DNA of 46,919 nt. Source: Paracoccaceae bacterium. GTDB taxonomy: Bacteria; Pseudomonadota; Alphaproteobacteria; Rhodobacterales; Rhodobacteraceae. Location of the stretch: positions 1 through 46,919 of the forward strand of contig JAJEBG010000025.1 of assembly GCA_022824005.1 (NCBI GenBank). Reading direction: 5' to 3'. This document shows positions 8,977 to 17,271 of the stretch, piece after piece. Made by a program: the position numbers and the translations under genes. The notes beneath the pieces were generated by a model. The model was not told the DNA's origin. It saw only the letters and a program-made list of their open reading frames with translations, and searched no databases. Position 1 is the stretch's first letter. Each line of letters begins with the position of its first letter.

Positions 8977-9834
8977 TTAGCCAGCGCCTTGCTTGATACA
9001 AAGAGTCCCGCCAATCGCCTCGGTGAGAGCCGCGGCCGCCAAACTGACCGACCGGCCGAGCGCCGCATCTCGATCGGGTGTCACGCGGCTAGTGGGCCCG
9101 GAGACCGAAATTCCCGCGATGGCTTCGCCGTTGATGTCAAAAACGGGCGCCGCAAAGCAGCGCATACCCAGACTGTTTTCTTCATCATCAATGGCATATC
9201 CACGTTCTTGAGTGATGGTTAGTTCCGCGAGCAGATCATCCATTTGATCAATTGAATTCTCTGTCAATGTTTGAAACTCTTGTCGCGCCCGCCAACGCTG
9301 CAAGCGTTCTGAATCCATATGGGAGAGGAGAATTTTACCAATCCCCGACACATGCATAGGAGAAAGCGTGCCCTGTGGAAAATGCGCACGAATTTTTTGC
9401 TCTGACTCAACCTGACTGAGATACAAAATCATTCCGTTCTTCTCGATTCCAATATTTGCCGTCTCGCCGGTTTCCTCCATCAATTGTCGCAGAATGGGAC
9501 GGGCCCGCTCGACCAAGCCCGAACGACGCAGAAATCTCACCCCGACCGTGAAAGCGCGGGCGCCTACATTCCACATCTGCTCAACGGCATCAAACTCAAC
9601 GAACCCTCTCATCTCCAAGGTGATGAGAATACGATAGACCGTCGCAGGAGATTGTTTCGTGTCATGGGCGAGTTCTGATAAGGTCAAGCCGTGAGAAACG
9701 GTACTTAAATGCTCGAAGACCTGCATGGCACGATCAAGGGACTTTATTTTTTGCGGTGAACCTGTGGGAGCCACGTTGCGGGGACGGCCTCGCAGTCGGC
9801 CACTTACCCCTCGCGGTTTTGTCGAAGATGCCAT
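8977..9834 (-). CDS. bhcR: IclR-family regulator, probable BhcR
   Basis: This 285-residue transcription factor is divergent from the bhcABCD operon. An N-terminal winged helix-turn-helix (about residues 30-90: KSLDRAMQVFEHL, LTLSELAHDTKQSPATVYRIL) is followed by the IclR effector domain (ETANIGIEKNGMILYLSQVES, SGIGKILLSHM, MRCFAAPVFDINGEAIAGIS). ATG 9834 gives the expected N-terminus; an upstream in-frame start at 9918 would add 28 residues running into the operator region. In Paracoccus denitrificans the IclR protein BhcR controls the bhc operon and senses glyoxylate. Assignment here rests on the family plus this exact neighbourhood. On its own the protein could only be called IclR family. 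Confidence 0.85.
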   Translation of the reverse strand: MASSTKPRGVSGRLRGRPRNVAPTGSPQKIKSLDRAMQVFEHLSTVSHGLTLSELAHDTKQSPATVYRILITLEMRGFVEFDAVEQMWNVGARAFTVGVRFLRRSGLVERARPILRQLMEETGETANIGIEKNGMILYLSQVESEQKIRAHFPQGTLSPMHVSGIGKILLSHMDSERLQRWRARQEFQTLTENSIDQMDDLLAELTITQERGYAIDDEENSLGMRCFAAPVFDINGEAIAGISVSGPTSRVTPDRDAALGRSVSLAAAALTEAIGGTLCIKQGAG

Positions 9835-9865
9835 CAACTTTTTTGCTTTGCCAATTCTTAAAGTA

Positions 9866-9976
9866 CAATTATGAAAAAACGAACTCATTGACAATAGATG
9901 TAAAACTGATTTTATCAAATTATGAAAAAACTTTTCAAAATAGTTGAAAATTTCGAAGTGGGTGGTTATCTATATT
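9866..9976. promoter_or_regulatory. Divergent bhcR/bhcA promoter region with candidate BhcR operators
   Basis: This is an AT-rich intergenic region. Toward bhcA, TTGAAA (9944-9949) and TATCTA (9967-9972) form a -35/-10 pair with a 17-nt spacer. Overlapping that -35 are the palindrome TTTTCAA-5-TTGAAAA (9932-9950), GAAAA-3-TTTTC (9924-9936) and GAAA-1-TTTC (9946-9954), which resemble IclR-type GAAA/TTTC dyads. AATTATGAAAAAAC occurs twice, at 9867-9880 and 9918-9931, with starts 51 bp apart, about five helical turns. Toward bhcR, TTGTCA (plus-strand 9889-9894) and a weak -10 (9866-9871) have a 17-nt spacer. Binding by BhcR is inferred. Confidence 0.6.
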
Positions 9977-9998
9977 TTTAATTGGCAAGGAAACTGAT

Positions 9999-11165
9999 AT
10001 GAGTCTTCAAAATCCCGTCTTCATACCCGGCCCGACCAACATCCCTGACTCCCTTCGCAAGGCTTGTGATATGCCGACGATGGATCACCGTTCGACCGAT
10101 TTTGCCGACATCTTGCATCCGGCACTTAAGGGCGTGAAAGAGATTCTCAAATCCAAGACGGCCGACATTTTCATTTTTCCGTCGACCGGCACCGGAGGTT
10201 GGGAAACCGCTATCAGCAATACATTGGCGGCCGGGGATTCTGTTCTTGCCGCCCGTAACGGCATGTTTTCAAGCCGCTGGATTGAAATGTGTCAGCGATA
10301 CGGCCTCAAAGTCAAAGTTATCGATTTGCCATGGGGCGAAGGCCTTCCTGCTGACCGCTATCACGAAATCCTCGCCGCCGACAAAGCTCATGAGATCAAG
10401 TGTGTTCTGGCCACTCATAACGAAACAGCGACCGGTGTATGCTCCGATATTGCGGCCGTTCGACAGGCCATTGATGAAGCCAAACATCCCGCGCTCCTGT
10501 TTGTTGATGGCGTGTCCTCCATCGGTTCGATAGACTTTAGATTTGACGAATGGAAAGTGGATATCGCTGTTACCGGTTCACAAAAGGGATTTATGCTGCC
10601 CGCCGGATTGGCAATCCTCGGTTTGAGCCAAAAAGCCCTGGCCAGGACGTCAACGGCGGGTCTTAATCCGGCCTTCTTCAACATCAGGGATATGGCTGAC
10701 AACTATGCTAGTAATGCCTATCCTTACACACCCCCCATCGGTTTGCTCCAAGGCCTCAAAACATCCTGCCAGATGCTGTTAGATGAGGGGCTTCATCAGG
10801 TCTTTGCTCGCCATCACCGCATTGCCGAAGGGGTACGACGCGCTGTTAAGGCGTGGTCAATGCCCCTCTGCGCGATGTCTCCAAACCTGTACTCTGACAC
10901 CGTCAGTGCCATTCGCACACCCGAGGGTTTCAATTCGACAGATATTGTGACACACGCGGCCAATAAGTATGGTGTGGCTTTCGGTGTCGGGTTAGGTCAA
11001 GTCGCGGGCAAAGTCTTTCGGATTGGTCATCTTGGTAGTTTGACCGATGTTATGGCTTTGAGTGGCATTGCCACTGCTGAAATGTGTATGGTCGATCTGG
11101 GTCTTGACATTAAACTTGGCTCAGGTATCGCCGTGGCGCAGGACTATTACCGTACCGACCACTGA
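9999..11165 (+). CDS. bhcA: Aspartate-glyoxylate aminotransferase (BhcA)
   Basis: BhcA is a class V, PLP-dependent aminotransferase of 388 residues. In the beta-hydroxyaspartate cycle it moves the amino group of aspartate to glyoxylate, giving glycine and oxaloacetate. Visible features are the N-terminal FIPGPTNIPDSLR and DHRSTDF, the cofactor region FPSTGTGGWETAISN, LLFVDGVSSIG with the PLP-contacting Asp, and the Schiff-base lysine K196 in TGSQKGFMLP. The start ATG 9999 has AAGGAAA just upstream. The serine-glyoxylate aminotransferase (SgaA) of the serine cycle is a close relative. The adjoining BHA dehydratase, aldolase and imine reductase genes settle the assignment to BhcA. It is the first gene of a four-gene operon. 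Confidence 0.92.
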   Translation: MSLQNPVFIPGPTNIPDSLRKACDMPTMDHRSTDFADILHPALKGVKEILKSKTADIFIFPSTGTGGWETAISNTLAAGDSVLAARNGMFSSRWIEMCQRYGLKVKVIDLPWGEGLPADRYHEILAADKAHEIKCVLATHNETATGVCSDIAAVRQAIDEAKHPALLFVDGVSSIGSIDFRFDEWKVDIAVTGSQKGFMLPAGLAILGLSQKALARTSTAGLNPAFFNIRDMADNYASNAYPYTPPIGLLQGLKTSCQMLLDEGLHQVFARHHRIAEGVRRAVKAWSMPLCAMSPNLYSDTVSAIRTPEGFNSTDIVTHAANKYGVAFGVGLGQVAGKVFRIGHLGSLTDVMALSGIATAEMCMVDLGLDIKLGSGIAVAQDYYRTDH

Positions 11166-11194
11166 AGACATCGTGACACAAGGAAAGGCAAGAG

Positions 11195-12142
11195 ATGAAG
11201 ATTCCAACCTTTGAAGATGTGAAGACCGCGAGTGACCGTATCCGTCCCTATATTCATCGGACGCCTGTTCTCACATCTTCGTACCTCAACGAGCGAGTTG
11301 GAGCTCAACTGTTTTTTAAGTGCGAAAACTTTCAAAAAGCCGGTGCCTTCAAGGCCCGCGGAGCAACAAACGCCGTTTTTTCTCTCTCGGACAAGGCCGC
11401 TGAGAAAGGCGTCTGCACCCATTCCTCAGGCAATCATGCGCTGTCGCTATCCTATGCTTCGGGTCGACGGAACATTCCCTGCCACGTCGTGATGCCAAGA
11501 ACCGCGCCAACGGCAAAAAAGGACGCGGTTAGAGGCTACGGCGGTGTCATTACTGAATGCGAACCTTCAACATCATCGCGTGAAGCTGTCTTTTCTGAGC
11601 TTCAAGCCAAAATGGGAGGTGATTTTGTCCACCCATACAATGATCCTCGTGTGATTGCCGGACAGGGCACATGTTCTCTTGAACTCATTGAACAGGCGGA
11701 TGGACTCGATATTGTTGTCGCCCCTATCGGTGGTGGGGGGATGGTCTCCGGTACCTGCTTGACGCTATCCACATTGGCACCAGAAACCGAGATTATTGCC
11801 GCCGAACCCGAGCAGGCCGACGACGCTTACCGCAGTTTCAAGGCTGGCCATATCATCGCCGACGATGCGCCCAACACTGTCGCGGACGGATTAAAGGTTC
11901 CTCTCAAAGAGTTGACATGGCATTTTGTGTCGAATCATGTCACTGATATTTTCACGGCCTCCGAAAAGGAGATTATTGATGCGATGAAATTGACGTGGAA
12001 GCGAATGAAAATCCTGATTGAAGCGAGTTGTGCCGTGCCGCTTGCGATCATCCTAAAAAATCCTGACCGGTTCAGAGGAAAACGGGTCGGCGTTATCATC
12101 ACGGGCGGAAATGTCGATCTTGATACATTGCCCTGGATTTAA
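11195..12142 (+). CDS. bhcB: beta-Hydroxyaspartate dehydratase (BhcB)
   Basis: BhcB is a fold-type II PLP enzyme related to threonine dehydratase and serine racemase, 315 residues long. It removes water from (2R,3S)-beta-hydroxyaspartate, giving iminosuccinate. The PLP lysine is K53 in GAFKARGATNA, the Ser/Gly/Asn loop is SSGNH at residues 77-81, and the phosphate-binding glycine loop is PIGGGGMVSG. There is no ACT domain, as expected for this branch. A purine-rich AAGGAAAGG precedes ATG 11195, and the gap from bhcA is 29 nt. As an isolated gene it would be annotated threonine/serine dehydratase; the operon makes BhcB the best call. Confidence 0.92.
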   Translation: MKIPTFEDVKTASDRIRPYIHRTPVLTSSYLNERVGAQLFFKCENFQKAGAFKARGATNAVFSLSDKAAEKGVCTHSSGNHALSLSYASGRRNIPCHVVMPRTAPTAKKDAVRGYGGVITECEPSTSSREAVFSELQAKMGGDFVHPYNDPRVIAGQGTCSLELIEQADGLDIVVAPIGGGGMVSGTCLTLSTLAPETEIIAAEPEQADDAYRSFKAGHIIADDAPNTVADGLKVPLKELTWHFVSNHVTDIFTASEKEIIDAMKLTWKRMKILIEASCAVPLAIILKNPDRFRGKRVGVIITGGNVDLDTLPWI

Positions 12143-12159
12143 GAAACGGAGATGAAACC

Positions 12160-13323
12160 ATGAACGTAAACATCGATTTCGATAAACTGGAAGTTGGTTT
12201 TGATGTACCGGCTGTGCCAGGAATGAATGAGAAAGACATTCAAACGCCGGCGTTGGTGCTGGATCTCGATGCGCTTGAGCGCAATATCAAAAAGATGGGT
12301 GATTATGCTAAGTCACGAGGTATGCGCCACCGTGTTCACGGCAAAATGCATAAATCCGTCGATGTCGCCAAACTTCAAGAGCGTCTCGGTGGCGCTGTTG
12401 GTGTCTGTTGTCAAAAGGTGTCCGAAGCGGAAGTCTTTGCCCGGGGCGGGATCAAAGATGTGCTGGTGTCAAACCAAGTTCGTGACCCCAATAAGATTGA
12501 CCGATTGGCTCAAATGCCCAAATATGGCGGTCGTGTCATTGTCTGCGTCGATGATATTGATAACGTCCCCCAGCTCTCAAAGGCGGCACAAAAGCACTGC
12601 ACTGAAATTCATTGTTTCGTAGAAATTGATTGCGGAGCGGGACGTTGTGGTGTGTCAACCTCAAGTGACGTCGTAAAGATTGCCAAGGCCATTGATGAAG
12701 CGGCCGGTCTCAAATTTACCGGTCTTCAGGCCTACCAAGGAGCCATGCAACATATTGATGAATATGAAGCTCGAAAGGCAAAAATCGATATTGCCATAGC
12801 GCAGGTCAGCGAAGCCGTTGATGCGTTGCGCAAGGTCGGTCTTGAACCTGAACTCGTGTCAGGCGGTGGCACCGGTTCCTATTACTTTGAGAGCAATTCA
12901 GGGGTGTTCAATGAACTTCAATGTGGCTCTTATGCATTCATGGACGCCGATTACGGTAGGATTCTTGACAAGGATGGAAATCGGATTGACCAAGGTGAAT
13001 GGGAAAATGCGTTCTTCATCTTTACGCAGGTGATGAGTCATACCAAGCCAGACAAGGCCATTGTTGATGCTGGCTTGAAAGCACAGTCGGTCGATAGTGG
13101 TCTACCGGTCATCTACGGGCGCAGCGATATTGAATATATTAAATGTTCAGACGAGCATGGGGTCGTCGCCGACCCCGATGGTGTGCTTAAAGTGGGCGAC
13201 AAACTTCGCCTTGTGCCGGGCCATTGTGACCCAACGGCCAACGTTCACGATTGGTATGTGGGCACCCGGAATGGCAAAGTCGAGACTGTGTGGCCGGTTT
13301 CCGCACGAGGCAAAGCCTACTGA
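12160..13323 (+). CDS. bhcC: beta-Hydroxyaspartate aldolase (BhcC)
   Basis: BhcC is a fold-type III (alanine-racemase-like) PLP enzyme of the D-threonine aldolase family, 387 residues. It condenses glycine and glyoxylate to (2R,3S)-beta-hydroxyaspartate. Features seen are TPALVLDLDALERNIKKM at residues 29-46, the PLP lysine K62 in RVHGKMHKS, FVEIDCGAGRCGV, LVSGGGTGSY, and the C-terminal H355-C-D357 pair (VPGHCDPT) that matches the divalent-metal site of D-threonine aldolases. It starts 17 nt after bhcB, with a GGAG sequence upstream. The family alone would also allow 3-hydroxy-D-aspartate aldolase, which is the same chemistry. Confidence 0.92.
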   Translation: MNVNIDFDKLEVGFDVPAVPGMNEKDIQTPALVLDLDALERNIKKMGDYAKSRGMRHRVHGKMHKSVDVAKLQERLGGAVGVCCQKVSEAEVFARGGIKDVLVSNQVRDPNKIDRLAQMPKYGGRVIVCVDDIDNVPQLSKAAQKHCTEIHCFVEIDCGAGRCGVSTSSDVVKIAKAIDEAAGLKFTGLQAYQGAMQHIDEYEARKAKIDIAIAQVSEAVDALRKVGLEPELVSGGGTGSYYFESNSGVFNELQCGSYAFMDADYGRILDKDGNRIDQGEWENAFFIFTQVMSHTKPDKAIVDAGLKAQSVDSGLPVIYGRSDIEYIKCSDEHGVVADPDGVLKVGDKLRLVPGHCDPTANVHDWYVGTRNGKVETVWPVSARGKAY

Positions 13324-13369
13324 ACCACCGAGAGACATCTCCTCGCCCTCAACAAAATGAGTTGAACCC

Positions 13370-14335
13370 ATGCTGATTGTGCCGGAAAATAAAATTTCTG
13401 AACTGATGACTGATGAGGTGGCTTTGCGGGCCGTTGAAGAAGTCTTTGGCGCAATGACCACGGGGCAGGCGGGAAACTTTCCCGTCGTTCGTGAAGCCAT
13501 TGGACATGAAGATGCGCTTTATGGATTTAAGGGAGGGTTTGATAAGACCAGTATGACACTTGGCCTTAAAGCTGGCGGTTATTGGCCCAACAATGCCACG
13601 AAACACCATCTCATCAACCATCAATCGACGGTTTTTCTATTTGATCCCGATACCGGCCGACTGACCGCCGCGGTGGGTGGAAATGCTTTGACGGCCTTTC
13701 GAACCGCCGCTGCCTCCGCCGTTTCAATTAAACATCTAGCACGTGAAGACTCGCGCGTGATCGGCATGATTGGTGCCGGTCATCAGGCCACATTTCAGTT
13801 GAGTTTTGCGCTTCAACAGCGGAATTTCGAGAAAGTGATTGGGTGGAATCGCCACCCTGAAAAATTGCAAACACTCGCGGCCATTGCCGAGCAAGCAGAC
13901 CTTCCGTTTAAGTCAGTCGAATTGAACGATATGACGGAGGCTGATGTGATTATCACCATCACCTCATCGTTCGAGGCCATTCTTCAGTCTCATCACGTCT
14001 CACCCGGCACTCATCTTGCTTGTATGGGGACCGATACCATCGGCAAGCAAGAGGTGGCGGCCGACTTGCTTCACCAAGCCACGGTTTTCACCGATGAAAT
14101 TGCTCAATCCGTCTCCATCGGCGAAGCTCAGCATGCCATTGCTGAAGGCCTCATTAATCAGACCGATATCGCTGAGATCGGGGCGGTCATCAATGGCACG
14201 CATCGTGGTCGGACCGGTGAGGGAGAAATCACATTATTCGATGGAACGGGGGTCGGACTTCAAGATCTCGCGGTGGCTTCAGAAGTGGTGAAATTAGCCG
14301 TTGATAAGGGTTTGGCCACAGAGGTCGAACTTTGA
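13370..14335 (+). CDS. bhcD: Iminosuccinate reductase (BhcD)
   Basis: BhcD is a member of the ornithine cyclodeaminase/mu-crystallin family, 321 residues. It reduces iminosuccinate to L-aspartate with NAD(P)H, closing the cycle by regenerating the amino donor for BhcA. The Rossmann motif GMIGAGHQATFQ lies at about residues 132-143. The substrate-side features GGNALTAFRTAAASAVS and TDTIGKQEV are typical of the family. It is the last gene of the operon; the 46-nt spacer after bhcC contains no obvious terminator. It converges on cobK with a 41-nt gap, also without a clear terminator. Alanine dehydrogenase or ornithine cyclodeaminase would be the generic alternatives. Confidence 0.9.
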   Translation: MLIVPENKISELMTDEVALRAVEEVFGAMTTGQAGNFPVVREAIGHEDALYGFKGGFDKTSMTLGLKAGGYWPNNATKHHLINHQSTVFLFDPDTGRLTAAVGGNALTAFRTAAASAVSIKHLAREDSRVIGMIGAGHQATFQLSFALQQRNFEKVIGWNRHPEKLQTLAAIAEQADLPFKSVELNDMTEADVIITITSSFEAILQSHHVSPGTHLACMGTDTIGKQEVAADLLHQATVFTDEIAQSVSIGEAQHAIAEGLINQTDIAEIGAVINGTHRGRTGEGEITLFDGTGVGLQDLAVASEVVKLAVDKGLATEVEL

Positions 14336-14376
14336 TTTAAAGGGCGCGATCCCCCACCTCTCAGCGATAAATCATT

Positions 14377-15150
14377 TCATTGGACAAGAGATAGAAGCGA
14401 AAGAATGGCTCTTTCAGCACCTCTCACATGGCGATAAAGTGTCGACGTCGGGCTGTGCTGAGGCCGTGCTAGGACGAGTAAAGTCAATCCTAACTCATGC
14501 GCTGCTTTAACTTTCGTTAAGCCCGCCCGCCCCCCGGAATTTCGGCAAAGAAGACAATCGGCCCCTATTCGTTGTAGCACAGACCTCTCTGATTCAATGG
14601 AGAAGGGAGGAGGTGCACGAATGACTTCAATGACATTATTTGGCAACTCAATAGTGGGCGCGTCAATGACACGGAGAACAAATTTCACATCTTTGCGTTT
14701 GGCGAGAAGAGCGACATTGTGAGGATGGAAGAGTCCACTCCCGAGCGGCGCGAAGGCCGTGGCTTTTGCCGGCACATTATCAAACAATTGGTCAAGGCTT
14801 TGAGCCTCTATGCTCGTGCCCAATTCGGATTTCGACCACGCCGCTCGCTCAAGTCTGATATAAGGCCGACCGGCCCAGTCAGCCGCCGAGCGAGCATTTT
14901 GACTGATCTGTTCGGCGAAAGGATGCGATGCATCGGCGATGAGATCAATCTCTCGTTCAATCACAAAACGTGCCAAACCCTTCACGCCCCCGAATCCACC
15001 ATGACGAATCAACACCGGAAAGCGGTGGCGATTGTCTGGGGGACTGAGAAAAGAGGCCAGAACGTCAAGACGTGTATTTTGTGAAAGACGGACACATAGG
15101 CGGCGCGCTTCAGCCGTTCCTGATATGACGAGGATGCGACGCTTACCCAT
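14377..15150 (-). CDS. cobK: Precorrin-6A / cobalt-precorrin-6A reductase
   Basis: CobK/CbiJ reduces the C18-C19 double bond of (cobalt-)precorrin-6A using a pyridine nucleotide. The 257-residue protein opens with ILVISGTAEARRLCVRL, the family dinucleotide-binding start, and contains LIADASHPFAEQISQNA, the long conserved block typical of CobK. Later come LLCRNSGGRAGLTKVKAAHELG and VLARPQ. ATG 15150 overlaps the end of cbiD by 8 nt, so the two are cotranscribed and probably coupled. CobK and CbiJ are the same family, so the sequence alone does not decide whether the substrate carries cobalt; the neighbouring cbiD suggests the cobalt form. Confidence 0.92.
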   Translation of the reverse strand: MGKRRILVISGTAEARRLCVRLSQNTRLDVLASFLSPPDNRHRFPVLIRHGGFGGVKGLARFVIEREIDLIADASHPFAEQISQNARSAADWAGRPYIRLERAAWSKSELGTSIEAQSLDQLFDNVPAKATAFAPLGSGLFHPHNVALLAKRKDVKFVLRVIDAPTIELPNNVIEVIRAPPPFSIESERSVLQRIGADCLLCRNSGGRAGLTKVKAAHELGLTLLVLARPQHSPTSTLYRHVRGAERAILSLLSLVQ

Positions 15151-16246
15151 GACCGTCGGGGAATTTTACATGACTAAAGCGCGCCGCCATTTCGCCGCTA
15201 CGATCAAAAATCATCACTTCCACTGAAACATTGTCATCATTGAGAAACTCAGACACCACCTTAACGGCTTTCATGGCGACGGCATGGGCCAATTCTTTGC
15301 CGCCGATATCTAACGCTTGCATGGCTGTGTTGGCTTCAGCAACCTTGTGGCCCTTTTCTTGATCGCCGGATACCGTGGCCGCTATTCGTCCAAGGGCGGC
15401 AAAATCAACGGCAGAGCGCGCCGAGTGTAAATCCATCGCGCCTTCAGCAAGTTTTGAGAGTTTTCCAAACCCCCCTGCGATGGTCAGAAATGGACGTGGA
15501 TGGCGACGATAATATTTGAGCAGACCCCCGACAAAATCCCCCATATCGAGCATGACCCAATCAGGTAGGCCATAGAATCGCTGCGCCGCCTTCTCTGATT
15601 GCGAACCCGTAGAGGCGATCACATGGTCGGCCCCGCCAGCGTTGGCCACATCAATACCACGGTGAATGGAGGTGATCCATGCCGCACAGGAATAGGGTTT
15701 GACGATACCTGTTGTGCCCAGAATCGAAATACCCCCCTCAATTCCAAGTCGCGGATTCCATGTTTTCTTGGCTAGTTTAGCCCCACCGGGGACAGAAATG
15801 ACCACTTCGAAATTGGCGGGCACCCCGTGTTCAGCGGCCAAACCCTCGAGCACTTCCGTCATCATACGCCGCGGCACCGGATTGATCGCCGGTTGACCGA
15901 CGGCGACGGGCAACCCCTCACGTCTCACAGTGCCAACCCCCTCACCGGCCTTGATGACAATCCCCATTCGATCAGAGAGCCGCCGCAAGGTGACAATAAT
16001 GAGGGCGTGATGTGTGACATCGGGATCATCTCCCGCATCTTTACGAACGGCCGCCCGACACCAGTCGCAACCCCTCTCCTGTTCCTCTATGGCAAAAATC
16101 GGTGTTTGACCATTAGGCAGGCAAATCCTGATATGCTCGACAGTCTGACCCGTCAACAAGGACTGGCAGGCGGCGGCGGCCGCTGCCGTGGCACAGGCTC
16201 CTGTTGTGAATCCACTACGAAGAGATGATTTGTCTTTACCTCTCAT
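15143..16246 (-). CDS. cbiD: Cobalt-precorrin-5B C1-methyltransferase (CbiD)
   Basis: CbiD methylates C1 of cobalt-precorrin-5B with SAM in the early-cobalt (anaerobic-type) pathway; its aerobic counterpart is the unrelated CobF. The hallmark RSGFTTGACATAAAAAA lies at residues 10-26, followed by GEGVGTVRREGLPVAVGQPAIN as separate conserved pieces, ILGTTGIVKPYS, and the late segment TIAGGFGKLSKLAEG. ATG 16246 is chosen; a GTG at 16255 would add three residues. Neither has a clear ribosome-binding site. It is divergent from cobA. Its presence argues that the ring is methylated as a cobalt complex here, unlike classical aerobic alphaproteobacterial pathways. Confidence 0.93.
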   Translation of the reverse strand: MRGKDKSSLRSGFTTGACATAAAAAACQSLLTGQTVEHIRICLPNGQTPIFAIEEQERGCDWCRAAVRKDAGDDPDVTHHALIIVTLRRLSDRMGIVIKAGEGVGTVRREGLPVAVGQPAINPVPRRMMTEVLEGLAAEHGVPANFEVVISVPGGAKLAKKTWNPRLGIEGGISILGTTGIVKPYSCAAWITSIHRGIDVANAGGADHVIASTGSQSEKAAQRFYGLPDWVMLDMGDFVGGLLKYYRRHPRPFLTIAGGFGKLSKLAEGAMDLHSARSAVDFAALGRIAATVSGDQEKGHKVAEANTAMQALDIGGKELAHAVAMKAVKVVSEFLNDDNVSVEVMIFDRSGEMAARFSHVKFPDGHG

Positions 16247-16262
16247 TATCGCCACAATATGC

Positions 16263-16309
16263 GTTTCAGTAGAAACTCGATAGCAATCGTGTCAGTTGGT
16301 TTCTGACAC
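16263..16309. promoter_or_regulatory. Two perfect dyads between divergent cbiD and cobA
   Basis: GTTTC-4-GAAAC spans 16263-16276 and GTGTCAG-7-CTGACAC spans 16289-16309. Both lie between the divergent cbiD and cobA starts and could be operators or 5'-UTR hairpins. No cobalamin riboswitch core is seen here. The function is inferred only from position. Confidence 0.35.
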
Positions 16310-16386
16310 TTCATGTGATTCATTACACGAGGGCGCAACAGAAGTCATGCGGCTTCACCGCAATGCCCTATGCAAATCAGGTAACA

Positions 16387-17271
16387 ATGATCGGACGCGC
16401 CATGCCAGAACCGAGAACTTTGCCAATCCCCGCCATAGATCCTCTCGAATTCCCGACGGGGCTCGTTTGGTTAATTGGTGCCGGCCCTGGTGATCCCTCG
16501 CTCCTGACCCTGCAAGGAGCACAAGCTCTCAGTTTGGCCGACACGATCGTCCACGATTCGTTAATCGATGAGAGATTATTGGATTGGCGTCGCGATGATG
16601 CGGAAATCATCTTCGCGGGCAAAAGGGGCGGTCGGCCCTCACCCAAACAGGTCGACATTTCCCTTCAATTAATTGAACTCTCAAAGCAAGGGCGACGTGT
16701 CGCTCGACTAAAAGGGGGGGACCCCTTTGTCTTTGGGCGGGGCGGTGAAGAGGCACTGACTCTTGTCAGGGCCGGAATTCCCGTTCGCGTCACCCCCGGG
16801 GTTACGGCCGGGATTGCAGGTTTGGCTTACGCCGGCATTCCCCTCACCCATCGTGAGGTCAACCAATCGGTGACATTCATCACCGGTCATGACCATTCGG
16901 GGGATACGCCCGGTGCCATAGATTGGCCGATGTTGGCCAAAGGATCGCAGGTGATCATCATGTATATGGCCATCAAAAATCTCCGCCAGATTACTGACTC
17001 GCTGCTAGCCGGCGGACGGCATGAGAGAGAGCCTGTTACCATTATTTGCAATGCCACATTTTCTAATCAACAAGTTCTAGAGACGACTTTGGCAAGGGCG
17101 GCCGATGAGATTGAGGCCTACCGACTCGAAACACCGGCGGTCATCTGTGTCGGTGCCACCGGACTCTTGCGACTGGCCATCGACTGGAAGTCAGCGCTTG
17201 ACGGCAAACCAATCAGACATATCAATCCCCTCGATAGCGAAGCGAGATCACTTTGGGGCGGACTCGGTTGA
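16387..17271 (+). CDS. cobA: Uroporphyrinogen-III C-methyltransferase (SUMT)
   Basis: SUMT adds two SAM-derived methyl groups to uroporphyrinogen III, giving precorrin-2, the branch point to B12 and siroheme. Tetrapyrrole-methylase motifs are present: VWLIGAGPGDPSLLTL at about residues 27-42, VARLKGGDPFVFGRGGEE, PGVTAGIAGLAYAGIPLTHR, and the C-terminal TPAVICVGATG. The open frame starts at GTG 16315, but ATG 16387 gives a family-sized 294-residue protein with AGG upstream. ATG 16402 is also possible. There is no CysG dehydrogenase/ferrochelatase or HemD fusion. Its TGA stop overlaps the TTG start of cobB. Confidence 0.93.
   Translation: MIGRAMPEPRTLPIPAIDPLEFPTGLVWLIGAGPGDPSLLTLQGAQALSLADTIVHDSLIDERLLDWRRDDAEIIFAGKRGGRPSPKQVDISLQLIELSKQGRRVARLKGGDPFVFGRGGEEALTLVRAGIPVRVTPGVTAGIAGLAYAGIPLTHREVNQSVTFITGHDHSGDTPGAIDWPMLAKGSQVIIMYMAIKNLRQITDSLLAGGRHEREPVTIICNATFSNQQVLETTLARAADEIEAYRLETPAVICVGATGLLRLAIDWKSALDGKPIRHINPLDSEARSLWGGLG

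Noticed and set aside
13370-14335. bhcD as ornithine cyclodeaminase
   Set aside because: The family match is generic. Position as the fourth gene after bhcA, bhcB and bhcC points to iminosuccinate reductase.
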